The notes under the pieces: generated by a model
What the model was told of the DNA's origin: nothing
What the model saw: the letters and a program-made list of their open reading frames with translations, nothing else
Databases searched by the model: none
Part shown: piece after piece, positions 48,507 to 57,132 of the stretch
How the letters are laid out: every line of letters starts with the position of its first letter
Position numbering within the stretch: the stretch's first letter is position 1
Made by a program: the position numbers and the translations under genes
NCBI RefSeq assembly: GCF_003001815.1
Contig: NZ_PVMZ01000015.1
Coordinates: forward strand, 62,001-126,000
Length of the DNA stretch: 64,000 nucleotides
Reading direction: 5' to 3'
Source: Actinoplanes italicus
GTDB lineage: Bacteria; Actinomycetota; Actinomycetes; Mycobacteriales; Micromonosporaceae

Positions 48507-48589
48507 GACAGCGGTAGCGCACAGCCACCAAGACCCGGCTGTCGCGCACCGCTGTCTCACGGTCGCTGAGACAGCGGTGCGCGACAGCC
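48505..48589. repeat. 53-bp hairpin element pair, locus C
   Basis: C1 is a half element: only the right arm (48505-48526, GAGACAGCGGTAGCGC to ACAGCC), overlapping the TGA of the TIR-WD40 gene. After the 10-nt spacer ACCAAGACCC comes C2 (48537-48589), a perfect 22-bp stem with 9-nt loop. Relative to B2 the arms differ at five positions on each side and each change is matched by its partner (CGCGC/GCGCG versus GCAGC/GCTGC), so pairing is kept. Confidence 0.85.
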
Positions 48590-48654
48590 GCGTGTGCGGG
48601 GCGTGCCAGCGTGCTGTGCGGGCGGTGCCAGCGGGGACGGCCAGTCTGCTTCCC

Positions 48655-49629
48655 ATGACGGAAGATCTGGTGGTGCACGCCGAGGGGCTGCGCAAACGAT
48701 TCGGGAAGACACAGGCGCTCGACGGCGTGGACCTGTCGATGCGCCGTGGCACGGTGCTGGGCGTGCTCGGGCCCAACGGCGCCGGCAAGACGACCGCGGT
48801 ACGGGTCCTCGCGACCCTGCTGCGCCCGGACGAGGGCCGCGCCTTCGTGGCCGGGGTGGACGTACTCAAGAACCCGCAGCAGGTACGCCGCCTCGTCGGG
48901 CTGACCGGCCAGTACGCGTCCGTGGACGAGGACCTCACGGGCGTACAGAATCTGGTGCTGATCGGTCGTCTCCTGGATCTGAGCGGAAGGGACGCGCGTC
49001 GCCGGGCCGATGAACTGCTGAACTGGTTCGATCTGAGCGAGGCCGCGCAGCGGCCGGCCAAGACGTACTCCGGCGGTATGCGCCGCCGCCTCGATCTGGC
49101 GGCCAGCCTGGTAGGCCGTCCCGAGGTGATCTTCCTGGACGAGCCGACCACCGGCCTCGACCCGGCCAAGCGCGAGGACATGTGGGGCGTCGTGCGCACT
49201 CAGGTGGCCAGCGGCGCGAGCGTGCTGCTGACCACGCAGTACCTGGAGGAGGCGGACGCGCTCGCCGACGAGATCGTGGTCGTCGACCACGGCCGGGTGA
49301 TCGCACACGACACCCCCGACGGTCTGAAGCGGCGGGTCGGCGGGCAGACCCTGCGGGTGCGGCCCTCCGATGCGGCCCGGCTGCCGGACGTGCTGCGGGT
49401 GCTCGACCTCGTCGCCGCCGCGGGCACGTCGGCGAGCATCGACGAGGCCGCCGGTTCCCGGCCGGGCGCCGCGTCGGTGCCGGTCACGAGTGACGAGGTG
49501 CTCGACAAGTTGATCCCGGCGCTGCGTGCCGAGCGGATCGAGGTCACCGAGCTGGCACTGCACCTGCCGAGCCTCGACGAGGTCTTCCACGCCCTGACCG
49601 GACGCACGAAAGCCGAGGAACTGGTATGA
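48655..49629 (+). CDS. ABC transporter ATPase, DrrA-like
   Basis: 324 residues from the ATG at 48655. Walker A GPNGAGKTTAVRVLATLLRP, Q-loop GLTGQYASVDEDLTG, signature YSGGMRRRLDLAASLVG, Walker B VIFLDEPTTGLDP, and the DrrA-type C-terminal extension. With the overlapping permease it forms an ABC-2 drug exporter of the daunorubicin-resistance type; substrate unknown. Hairpin locus C lies upstream. Confidence 0.9.
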   Translation: MTEDLVVHAEGLRKRFGKTQALDGVDLSMRRGTVLGVLGPNGAGKTTAVRVLATLLRPDEGRAFVAGVDVLKNPQQVRRLVGLTGQYASVDEDLTGVQNLVLIGRLLDLSGRDARRRADELLNWFDLSEAAQRPAKTYSGGMRRRLDLAASLVGRPEVIFLDEPTTGLDPAKREDMWGVVRTQVASGASVLLTTQYLEEADALADEIVVVDHGRVIAHDTPDGLKRRVGGQTLRVRPSDAARLPDVLRVLDLVAAAGTSASIDEAAGSRPGAASVPVTSDEVLDKLIPALRAERIEVTELALHLPSLDEVFHALTGRTKAEELV

Positions 49630-50426
49630 GCACTCTCGCCGTCGCCCGCCCCGCCGGAGGTGGCGTCCTCGCCCTGGGCCGGCACGCGTTCGCCCTGGCC
49701 AAGCGCAGCCTGATCAAGACGATACGCACGCCGGAGGCGCTGATCGACGTCACGATTCAGCCGGTGATCTTCCTGCTGCTGTTCACCTATCTGTTCGGTG
49801 GCGCGATCTTCGACGGGAATCGAGGCCTCTACCTGCAGTTCCTGTTACCGGGCATGCTGGCGCAGTCGCTGGCGATGGGTGGCGTGGCGCTCGGCCAGAA
49901 CCTCAACGCCGACATCGAGAAGGGCGTCTTCGACCGGTTCCGATCACTGCCGATCTCGCGGGCCGCGCCACTGGTCGGCGCGGTCATGGCCGACGTGGTC
50001 CGCTACCTGAGCGTGTGCGTGGTGATGCTCGGCTTCGGCACGATCATGGGCTTCCGGGTGCAGACGGGATTCGTGCCGGCCCTGGGGGCGGTGGCGCTGT
50101 CGATCGCCTTCGGGCTGTGCTTCTGCTGGATCTCGGTCTGGGTGGGCATGCTGGCCCGCACCTCCGGCGCCGTGCAGGGCATCATGTTCCTGCTGGTGCT
50201 GCCGCTGACCTTCGGCAGCAACGTGTACGTCCCGACCGACACGCTGCCCGGGTTCGTGCAGGGGTTCGTGGCGGTCAACCCGATCACGCCGCTGGTCGCG
50301 ACGATCCGCGGGCTGCTGGTGGAAGGGCCGGTGGCCGGGCCGCTGACGACGACGCTGATCTGGATGGCCGGGCTCCTGGCGGTGTTCGTCCCGCTGGCTC
50401 TGCGCGCCTACAACAAGCGGGCCTGA
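49626..50426 (+). CDS. ABC-2 permease, DrrB-like
   Basis: 266 residues, start overlapping the ATPase stop by 4 bp. Six membrane helices: DVTIQPVIFLLLFTYLFGGA, FLLPGMLAQSLAMGGVALGQ, PLVGAVMADVVRYLSVCVVM, ALSIAFGLCFCWISVWVGML, GIMFLLVLPLTFGSNVYVP and TTLIWMAGLLAVFVPLALRA. The DrrB signature FDRFRSLPISRAAPLVG is present. Forms a homodimeric channel with the ATPase. Convergent with the AfsR-type gene 3 bp away. Confidence 0.9.
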   Translation: MSTLAVARPAGGGVLALGRHAFALAKRSLIKTIRTPEALIDVTIQPVIFLLLFTYLFGGAIFDGNRGLYLQFLLPGMLAQSLAMGGVALGQNLNADIEKGVFDRFRSLPISRAAPLVGAVMADVVRYLSVCVVMLGFGTIMGFRVQTGFVPALGAVALSIAFGLCFCWISVWVGMLARTSGAVQGIMFLLVLPLTFGSNVYVPTDTLPGFVQGFVAVNPITPLVATIRGLLVEGPVAGPLTTTLIWMAGLLAVFVPLALRAYNKRA

Positions 50427-50429
50427 GTC

Positions 50430-53400
50430 TCAGGAGGGCAGGGCGGGCCGCGCCGGGTCGGCGAGTCTCTGCGCGGCCGCGGCCTCCAGGGACCAGCCGG
50501 CGGCGTACGCCTCGCCGTAGCCCTCGTCGCCGAGCGCGGCCCGGGCCTGCGCCGCCACCGCGGCCACGTGCAGATCGGTGTGGTCGTGCGCCCCGCGCAG
50601 CCGGGCCGCCGCGCCGAGCAGGGCCGCCGCGTCCCGGGGCCGTCCGCGGTGGGCGGCCAGGCTGCCGGCGGTGACGGCGATCATCGCGATGATCGGCATG
50701 TCCCGGGTCTGTACCGCGGCCGGGTAGGCGCTCTGCAGCGCCTTCTCGGCCGCGTCCGCGTCGCCGCGGCGCAGCGCCAGCGCGGCCCGGATCGCGAAGA
50801 CGATCGCGGACCCGTGGTCGCCGCCCATCAGCGGCAGCTGGTCGCTGTCCAGGCCGAGGCCGCCGGCGGCCCGTTCGATCAGCTCGGCGGCCCGGTCGAG
50901 CTCGTCGAACCACAGCAGCATCCCCGCCTCGAGGGCGTCGACCAGCAGGGCCATCTCCCGTGACCGGGAGCGGTCGGCGCGGGCCCGCGCGGAGGCCACC
51001 GCCGTGCGGGCCTCGTCCGGCTCGCCGAGCCGCATGTGCAGGTCGGCCCAGCGCAGGTCGATGAAGATCTCGTCGCCGATGTCGAGCGAGCCGAACTCGG
51101 CCGCGAACGCCCGCGCCGCGCGCAGATCGACGAGCGCACCGTCGAGGTCGCCGTCGTACTGGCGCAGCAGGGCCCGCAGTGGCAGCACGTTGGCCTGCCC
51201 CCAGCGGTCGCCGAGCGCCCGGAACCCGTCCAGCGCCGCCGTCACGTCCAGTGCCAGCTGCCGCAGATCGCCGTTGTTCTCGGCGATCTGGGCACGGAAC
51301 ATGTGGGCCAGCGCGGACAGCCAGCGGTCCGGCCCGGCGATCAGCTGCTCGACCCGGTGGGTGGCGGCGTCGCTCTCCCCGGCCATGTAGAGCGTGAACG
51401 CGGCGATCGCACCGGCCGGGCCGGGCAACAGCGGATGCGTGGTCAGCCGCTGGGCGAGGGACCGCAGGCGTGCGGTGCGCTGCTCGGTGGTCTCGGTCAG
51501 CAGTCCCGGTTCGTGGCCGGTGCGGTTGAGGACCAGGAACGCCTCGGCGCAGTCGGTCTCGACCGGGTCGGTGTCGCCGGGGACCGCGAGCACCACCCGC
51601 AGCCAGTACGCGGCGTCGTCGTGCCGCCCGAACATCTGCCAGTACCAGCACAGGTCCAGGGCGAGCGACATCGCGGCGCGGGCGTCGCCGCGGTCGCTGA
51701 GGTGACGCAGGGCGGCGAGCGCGTTGTCGTACTCGGCCCGTAGGTCGCGCAGTGCCGTGACCTGGCCGGAGGTGCGCAGCCGGGCGTCGGCGTCGGCGAC
51801 GAGCGCGGCCAGGTGCCGGGCCGCGGCGTCGCGGACGTCGTCGAGGGCACCCTGCTCGGCGAGGCGTTCGATGCCGTACTCGCGCAGCGTCTCCAGCATC
51901 CGGTAGCGGCCGCCCGGCGCCAGCTGCAGCAGCGACCGGTCGACCAGGGCGGCCAGCAGGTCGGCGGTGGCCGGGCCGGTGCCGGCGATCGCCCCCGCGG
52001 ACGCCGTGGTCACCCCGCCGGGCAGCACCGCGATCCGTTCGGCGAGCGCCCGTTCCTCGCCGGTGAGCAGATTCCAGCTCCAGGCGATCACCGCGCGCAG
52101 CGTGCGGTGCCGGGGCTGCGCGGTACGGCTGCCGGTGGTGAGCAGCCGGAACCGGTCGGAGAGGCCGTCCGCCAGCTCGGTCAGGCCGAGGGTCCGCAGC
52201 CGGGCCGCGGCGAGTTCGAGGGCCAGTGGCATCCCGTCCAGGGCGCGGACGATCCGGATCACGTCACCGGCTGTGGCGGCGTCCACGGCGAACCCGGGCC
52301 GGACCGCGGCGGCACGTTCGGCGAACAGGCGCACGGCCGGGGTGGCCGCCGCTTCCGGGCCGGTGGCGCCCGGTTCGGGCAGGCCGAGTGATCCGAGCGG
52401 CACGAGCGTCTCGCCGTCGACGGCCAGCGGCTCCCGGCTGGTGGCCAGCACGCGGAGCCGCGGGCAGCGTGCCAGCAGGGCGCTGACCAGGTACGCGATC
52501 GCGTCGATCAGGTGTTCACAGTTGTCGACGACGAGCAGGAGCTCGCGGCCGTACAGCCGGTCGGCGAGCAGGTCGACGTCGCTCAGCCCTTCCGGCCGGA
52601 CCCGGTTGACCGTCTCGAACAGGGCCGATCCGCGCAGCCCGGCGGATGCCACGACCGCGGCGCCGACCTTCGCCGGCTCGGTCACCGACGCGAGGTCCAC
52701 CAGCCAGACCCCGTCGCGGAACCCACCGGCACGCCGCCGCGCGGCCTCGGTCGCGAGCCGGGTCTTACCGGCCCCGCCAGGTCCGAGAACGGTCACCAGA
52801 CGCCCGGCGGCGAGCAGCGCCTCGATCCTCGCGAGGTCGCCCTCACGGCCGACGAAGCTGGTCAACGGCTCCGGCAGGTTGGTCAGCGGCGGCGGGCCGC
52901 TCGCGGTCTGCGGTGGTCCGGCCTCGATCATCGGCGGCGGTACGTCCGGAGCACCGCGCAGCAGACGCAGGTGCCGGTCCCGCAGCGCCGCCCCGGGATC
53001 GGCCCCGAGCCGGTCGGCCAGGTCGGCGCGTACCCGCTCGTAGACGGCGAGCGCGTCGGCCTGCCGGCCCTGCCCGGCCAGCGAGTCGATGAGCAGCGCG
53101 GCGAGCCGTTCGCTGAGCGGGTGCTCGGCGACCAGACCCGTCAGCCGGACCGCGGCTCGTTCGGCGTGCCCGAGGGCCAGCTCGGCCTCGGCCAGGTCTG
53201 CGCCGGCCTCGACGATCGTCTGGTCGAGCCGGGTGGCGTAACCGGGGGCCGCACCCCGCAGTTCGGTCGCGATCGGCCCGCGGACCAGGACGGCCGCGTC
53301 GCCGAGCGTCCCGGCGGCGCCGGAGGGATCGCCGGCCCGCAGGTGGTCGCGGCCCTCGGCGGCGAGCCGCTCGAAGCGGAGGGCGTCGACGTCGTCCGGG

Positions 53401-53693
53401 GCGACGGCCAGCCGGTAGCCGCCCTCGGCCTGTGCGACGGTGTCACCTCCGCCGAGCAGCCGGCGCAGGCGGGAGATCAGGGACTGCAACGCGTTCGCCG
53501 GGTCGGCCGGCTGCTCCTCCGGCCAGAGCGCCTCGGTGAGCAGGCCGGGCGGCACCGGACGGCCGCCGGCGGCGGCCAGGCGGGCCAGCAGGCCGCGCAG
53601 GCGGGCGCCGGGAACGGTCAGGACGGCGTCGCCGCGGGTGACCCGCAACTCGCCGAGCACCCCGACCCGCAGCCGGTCCCCGTCCGCCCTCAC
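50430..53693 (-). CDS. AfsR/SARP-family regulator with NB-ARC ATPase domain
   Basis: 1087 residues from the GTG at 53693, which has AGGA 7 nt upstream; earlier GTG/TTG codons exist. N-terminal OmpR-like DNA-binding domain (LRVGVLGELRV, LLTEALWPEEQPADPANALQ), then the BTAD helical domain to about 250, the NB-ARC domain with P-loop LGPGGAGKTRLATEAARR near 300 and DNCEHLIDAIAYLVSALLAR, and a C-terminal helical repeat region. This architecture switches on secondary-metabolite clusters; the DrrAB-like exporter is the nearest candidate target. Confidence 0.87.
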   Translation of the reverse strand: MRADGDRLRVGVLGELRVTRGDAVLTVPGARLRGLLARLAAAGGRPVPPGLLTEALWPEEQPADPANALQSLISRLRRLLGGGDTVAQAEGGYRLAVAPDDVDALRFERLAAEGRDHLRAGDPSGAAGTLGDAAVLVRGPIATELRGAAPGYATRLDQTIVEAGADLAEAELALGHAERAAVRLTGLVAEHPLSERLAALLIDSLAGQGRQADALAVYERVRADLADRLGADPGAALRDRHLRLLRGAPDVPPPMIEAGPPQTASGPPPLTNLPEPLTSFVGREGDLARIEALLAAGRLVTVLGPGGAGKTRLATEAARRRAGGFRDGVWLVDLASVTEPAKVGAAVVASAGLRGSALFETVNRVRPEGLSDVDLLADRLYGRELLLVVDNCEHLIDAIAYLVSALLARCPRLRVLATSREPLAVDGETLVPLGSLGLPEPGATGPEAAATPAVRLFAERAAAVRPGFAVDAATAGDVIRIVRALDGMPLALELAAARLRTLGLTELADGLSDRFRLLTTGSRTAQPRHRTLRAVIAWSWNLLTGEERALAERIAVLPGGVTTASAGAIAGTGPATADLLAALVDRSLLQLAPGGRYRMLETLREYGIERLAEQGALDDVRDAAARHLAALVADADARLRTSGQVTALRDLRAEYDNALAALRHLSDRGDARAAMSLALDLCWYWQMFGRHDDAAYWLRVVLAVPGDTDPVETDCAEAFLVLNRTGHEPGLLTETTEQRTARLRSLAQRLTTHPLLPGPAGAIAAFTLYMAGESDAATHRVEQLIAGPDRWLSALAHMFRAQIAENNGDLRQLALDVTAALDGFRALGDRWGQANVLPLRALLRQYDGDLDGALVDLRAARAFAAEFGSLDIGDEIFIDLRWADLHMRLGEPDEARTAVASARARADRSRSREMALLVDALEAGMLLWFDELDRAAELIERAAGGLGLDSDQLPLMGGDHGSAIVFAIRAALALRRGDADAAEKALQSAYPAAVQTRDMPIIAMIAVTAGSLAAHRGRPRDAAALLGAAARLRGAHDHTDLHVAAVAAQARAALGDEGYGEAYAAGWSLEAAAAQRLADPARPALPS

Positions 53694-53788
53694 GTGACGA
53701 TCCTGCCGCGTGCTGTCCACCGTCCCCAAATCGGGCGCACGCCACGCCGGTCCCCCACCCCGGAACTCCGATCCCTTACGGTTGAATC

Positions 53789-54412
53789 ATGGCAAATGTC
53801 CCATTGCATCGCAAAATTGCTGTCGCATCCGTAATCGCCGCCCTGCTCGGCCCGGCCAGCCCGGCCATGGCCGCGCCGGCGCCCGACCAGCTCCAGAAAG
53901 GTCTGCTCACCGTCGCCGAGGCGCCGCCCGGCTACACGGTGGCTCCCAAGCTCGCGACGAGCACCGACGTGCGCTACCCGGCGACCGGGACCATGTGCGC
54001 GAACAAGCCGAAGACGAACGACGTACGCCAGACCAAGGTGGCGATGCGCGGCTTCGTCGAGTCGGACGGCACGATCATCGTGACGATGATCGGGGCGCCC
54101 GGCGCGAAGTACGCCCAGGCCGCGGTCAAGGCGGCCGCGGACACCCCGGCCCGCTGCCCGAACCAGCAGCTCAAGGAAGACAAGGTGACCACCACCAAGC
54201 TGGTCCTGCCGAACCTCGGCAAACCCGCCGCCGGCGTGCGGCAGATCCTGACCCGCAAGGACGGCAAGCAGGAGCGCCTCCTGCAGGTCGGGGTGGCCGA
54301 CGGAGACGTGTCGGCCACGTTCGTCCAGTCGCAGGGCACCGCCGCCGACGAGGCCGAGTTCCTCAGGTTCGTCGCCGCCGGCGTGAAGAAGCTCAGCCAG
54401 ATCCCGCGCTGA
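53789..54412 (+). CDS. secreted protein of unknown function
   Basis: 207 residues with a Sec signal peptide ending APAMAAPAP-like (VIAALLGPASPAMAAPAP, cleavage after AMA). The mature start LLTVAEAPPGYTVAP resembles the protein at 4889-5527. Two cysteines (TMCANK and RCPNQQ) could form a disulphide. No enzyme motif. Divergent from the AfsR-like gene. Confidence 0.65.
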   Translation: MANVPLHRKIAVASVIAALLGPASPAMAAPAPDQLQKGLLTVAEAPPGYTVAPKLATSTDVRYPATGTMCANKPKTNDVRQTKVAMRGFVESDGTIIVTMIGAPGAKYAQAAVKAAADTPARCPNQQLKEDKVTTTKLVLPNLGKPAAGVRQILTRKDGKQERLLQVGVADGDVSATFVQSQGTAADEAEFLRFVAAGVKKLSQIPR

Positions 54413-54435
54413 CGGATCGCCGTCCTGGTCGTCGC

Positions 54436-55107
54436 TCAGTTCTCGGCGGCGTACGCCTCCACCTTCTCGGTGTCACCGGCGACGATCAGGACGGCGCCCT
54501 CGGGAACCGTGGTCTCCGGCCGGGCGTACACGAAGTCCTCGCCCGGCCGTTTGGTGCCGACCACCGTGACGCCCCACTTGGTACGCAGACCGAGCTCGGC
54601 GAGGGTACGCCCGGCCGCGCCGCGGGGTGCCCGGACCTTGGCGATCGCGAAGCCGTCGTCGAACTCGATGTAGTCGAGCATCCGGCCGGTGATCAGGTGC
54701 GCGACCCGCTCGCCCATCTCCGACTCGGGGAAGACGACGTGATCGGCGCCGACCGAGGACAGGATCTTGCCGTGCTTGACGCTGGTGGCCTTGGCCCAGA
54801 TCTCCGGCACGCCGATCTCGGTGAGCGTCAGCACGGTCAGGACGCTGGTCTCGAGGTTGGTGCCGATGCCGCAGACGACACGCTCGAACTCGTGCACCCC
54901 GAGCTGGCGCAGCGCCTCCTCGTCGGTGGAGTCGGCCTCGGCGACCTGGGTGAGGCGGTCCGACCAGTCCTGCACGATGCGTGGGTCGGAGTCGACGCCG
55001 AGCACCTCGTAGCCCATCTCCAGCAGGGACTCGGCGACGGCGCCGCCGAACCGGCCGAGGCCGATCACCGCGACGTGGCCGCCCTTGGGCAGTTTCTCGT
55101 CAGCCAA
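54436..55107 (-). CDS. KtrA/TrkA-type potassium channel regulator (RCK)
   Basis: 223 residues. RCK_N Rossmann domain: HVAVIGLGRFGGAVAESL, acidic LGVDSDPRIV, ADSTDEEAL; RCK_C from about residue 140 (FAIAKVRAPRGAAGRTL ending in VLIVAGDTEKV). It binds NAD(H)/ATP or c-di-AMP and gates the membrane subunit. It overlaps the KtrB-like gene by 8 bp, so the two are coupled. Confidence 0.9.
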   Translation of the reverse strand: MADEKLPKGGHVAVIGLGRFGGAVAESLLEMGYEVLGVDSDPRIVQDWSDRLTQVAEADSTDEEALRQLGVHEFERVVCGIGTNLETSVLTVLTLTEIGVPEIWAKATSVKHGKILSSVGADHVVFPESEMGERVAHLITGRMLDYIEFDDGFAIAKVRAPRGAAGRTLAELGLRTKWGVTVVGTKRPGEDFVYARPETTVPEGAVLIVAGDTEKVEAYAAEN

Positions 55108-56434
55108 CGAGGGGCCTCTCCTCCGGGTAGCGGTAGTGGCGGCGGCGGGTGTTCAGGGCGATCGCGGTGCCGACCGCGATCGTGCCGACCCGGCCGACGT
55201 ACATCAGGATCACCAGGACCACCTGCGCGGACGGCGGCAGGCTCGGCGTGATGCCGGTGCTCAGGCCGACGGTCGCGAAGGCGGAGGTGACCTCGAACAG
55301 GGCCCGGTCGAACGGCACGTCCTCGGTCAGCGCGTCCAGTGCGACCGTACCGGTGGCGACCAGCGCGACGCCCATCAGGGCGACCGTGACGGCCTGCCGC
55401 TGGGAATCCTCGGCGATCCGGCGCTTGCGGATCACCACGTCCGGCTCGCCGCGGATCTCCGCCCAGATCACGAACCCGAGCAGCATGAACGTCGTGAGCT
55501 TGATGCCGCCCGCCGTGCTGGCGCTGCCGCCGCCGATGAACATCAGGCCGTTGGTGACCGCGATCGTCTCGCTGTTCATCTTGCCGAGGTCGATGCTGTT
55601 GAAGCCGCCGGACCGGGTCATCACGTCCTGGGTGAACGCGGCCAGGACCTTGCCCGGCGTGCTCAGCGGCCCCAGCGTCCCCGGATTGCGCCACTCGAAG
55701 ACCAGGAAGACCAGGAATCCGACGCAGGAGAGCAGCAGCGTTCCGGCCACCGTCAGAAAGGTGTGGGTCGACCAGCATCCGGGCGTACGCCACTCGCGCG
55801 CGAGTTCGAACAGCACGGGGAAGCCGATCGCCCCGGCCATCACCCCCAGCCCCAGGGTGATGCAGATCCACGGATCCGTGACGAACCGCACCAGGCTGTC
55901 GGAGTAGAGGGCGAACCCGGCGTTGTTGAACGCCTGCACCGCGTGGAAGACCGCCTCCCACAGAGCCCGCCCGATCGGGTAGTCGTACGCCGACCAGAAG
56001 CGCACGGTGAGGACCGCGGTGATGATGCTCTCGGCGACGAGCATGACCAGAGCCACCCGGACCAGGAGCCCGACCATGTTGGCACCCGCCAGCCCTGCGC
56101 TCTCGGCCTGTGCCAGCAGCCGGCCACGCAGGCCGAGCCGCCGCGAGACGAGCAGGCTCAGCAGCGTGGCCAGGGTCATGATGCCGAAGCCGCCGATCTG
56201 GGTCAGAACGGTCAGCAGCACGTGCCCGAAGGTGGACCAGTAGGTCGGCGTGTCCACCACGGCGAGGCCGGTGACGCAGACCGCGGACGCGGCCGTGAAC
56301 AGCGCGGTGACGAACGGGGCGTGGCCCGGCTCGGCACGGGCGGCCGGCAGCATCATCAGGCCGGTCCCGATGATGATCAGGGCCAGGAACGCGAACGGTA
56401 CGACGCGTGCCGGGTGCCGCCAGGGTGATCGCAC
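55100..56434 (-). CDS. KtrB/TrkH-type potassium uptake membrane subunit
   Basis: 444 residues with four M1-P-M2 repeats. Selectivity-filter-like turns are visible: TAASAVCVTGLAVVD, FNNAGFAL, TRSGGFNSIDLG and FATVGLSTGI. GTG start without obvious ribosome site. With the RCK subunit downstream it forms a Na+- or H+-linked K+ importer. The DUF1772 gene lies 12 bp upstream on the same strand, so one transcript is likely. Confidence 0.88.
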   Translation of the reverse strand: MRSPWRHPARVVPFAFLALIIIGTGLMMLPAARAEPGHAPFVTALFTAASAVCVTGLAVVDTPTYWSTFGHVLLTVLTQIGGFGIMTLATLLSLLVSRRLGLRGRLLAQAESAGLAGANMVGLLVRVALVMLVAESIITAVLTVRFWSAYDYPIGRALWEAVFHAVQAFNNAGFALYSDSLVRFVTDPWICITLGLGVMAGAIGFPVLFELAREWRTPGCWSTHTFLTVAGTLLLSCVGFLVFLVFEWRNPGTLGPLSTPGKVLAAFTQDVMTRSGGFNSIDLGKMNSETIAVTNGLMFIGGGSASTAGGIKLTTFMLLGFVIWAEIRGEPDVVIRKRRIAEDSQRQAVTVALMGVALVATGTVALDALTEDVPFDRALFEVTSAFATVGLSTGITPSLPPSAQVVLVILMYVGRVGTIAVGTAIALNTRRRHYRYPEERPLVG

Positions 56435-56446
56435 CGATGAGTCATA

Positions 56447-56932
56447 TCACCCGATGTGGGCACCGTGCTCGACGAGGGCCCAGGCACCGGCCAGGAAGGC
56501 CCCCGTCGAGGTGACCGTCCGCACCGCGTTCCACCGCGTCCAGGGGGTGAAGAACGCGGCCCGCTGCCCGCCCGGATCGGCCAGCGCGGCGGGGTCGCCG
56601 AGCCGGTCCAACCGGTTGTTGAGCGGGATGTTCACGGCGAACGTGACGGCCAGCGTCGCGACGTACAGCAGCAGCGCGGCCAGCAGCGGCCCGGCCACCC
56701 GCGGGTGCTCGGAGTTCTGGAACAGGGCGACGGCGGTGAGCACCGGGGAACCCATGAAGAGCAGCAGGAACAGCGGATTCTGGATGGCCGTGTTGATCCG
56801 CTGCATGACGTCGACGGCGGACCGGTCCGCGGCCCGGCGCATACCGGGCATGACCGAGCCGGAGTACGCGTAGAACAGCCCGGCCATCAGCCCCAGCATG
56901 AGGACGGCGAGCAGAATGACGACGGTACGCAT
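56447..56932 (-). CDS. DUF1772 (anthrone-oxygenase-like) membrane protein
   Basis: 161 residues with four membrane helices. The DUF1772 pattern is present: FYAYSGSVMPGMRRAADRSA, MQRINTAIQNPLFLLLFMG, and VNIPLNNRLDRLGDP. Some fungal relatives oxidise anthrones; bacterial ones are mostly uncharacterised. First gene of the ktr operon. Confidence 0.78.
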   Translation of the reverse strand: MRTVVILLAVLMLGLMAGLFYAYSGSVMPGMRRAADRSAVDVMQRINTAIQNPLFLLLFMGSPVLTAVALFQNSEHPRVAGPLLAALLLYVATLAVTFAVNIPLNNRLDRLGDPAALADPGGQRAAFFTPWTRWNAVRTVTSTGAFLAGAWALVEHGAHIG

Positions 56933-57132
56933 CCGGCACTCCCGAAGGTCGGCGATCGGCTCGGTTCACCTTCACGGGGCGGTTCGCCCTCGCGTCGCGA
57001 CGGTACGATGTCGGGACAACTCCGCCAACCGGGCACGGATGTCCTGGTCGTGGGAGTGCGACGGTTGACACGTTGCGGTCGGTGACCGGTGTTCACAAAA
57101 GCCGGTTATCCTCCTCCGCCGGGGAGGACAAC

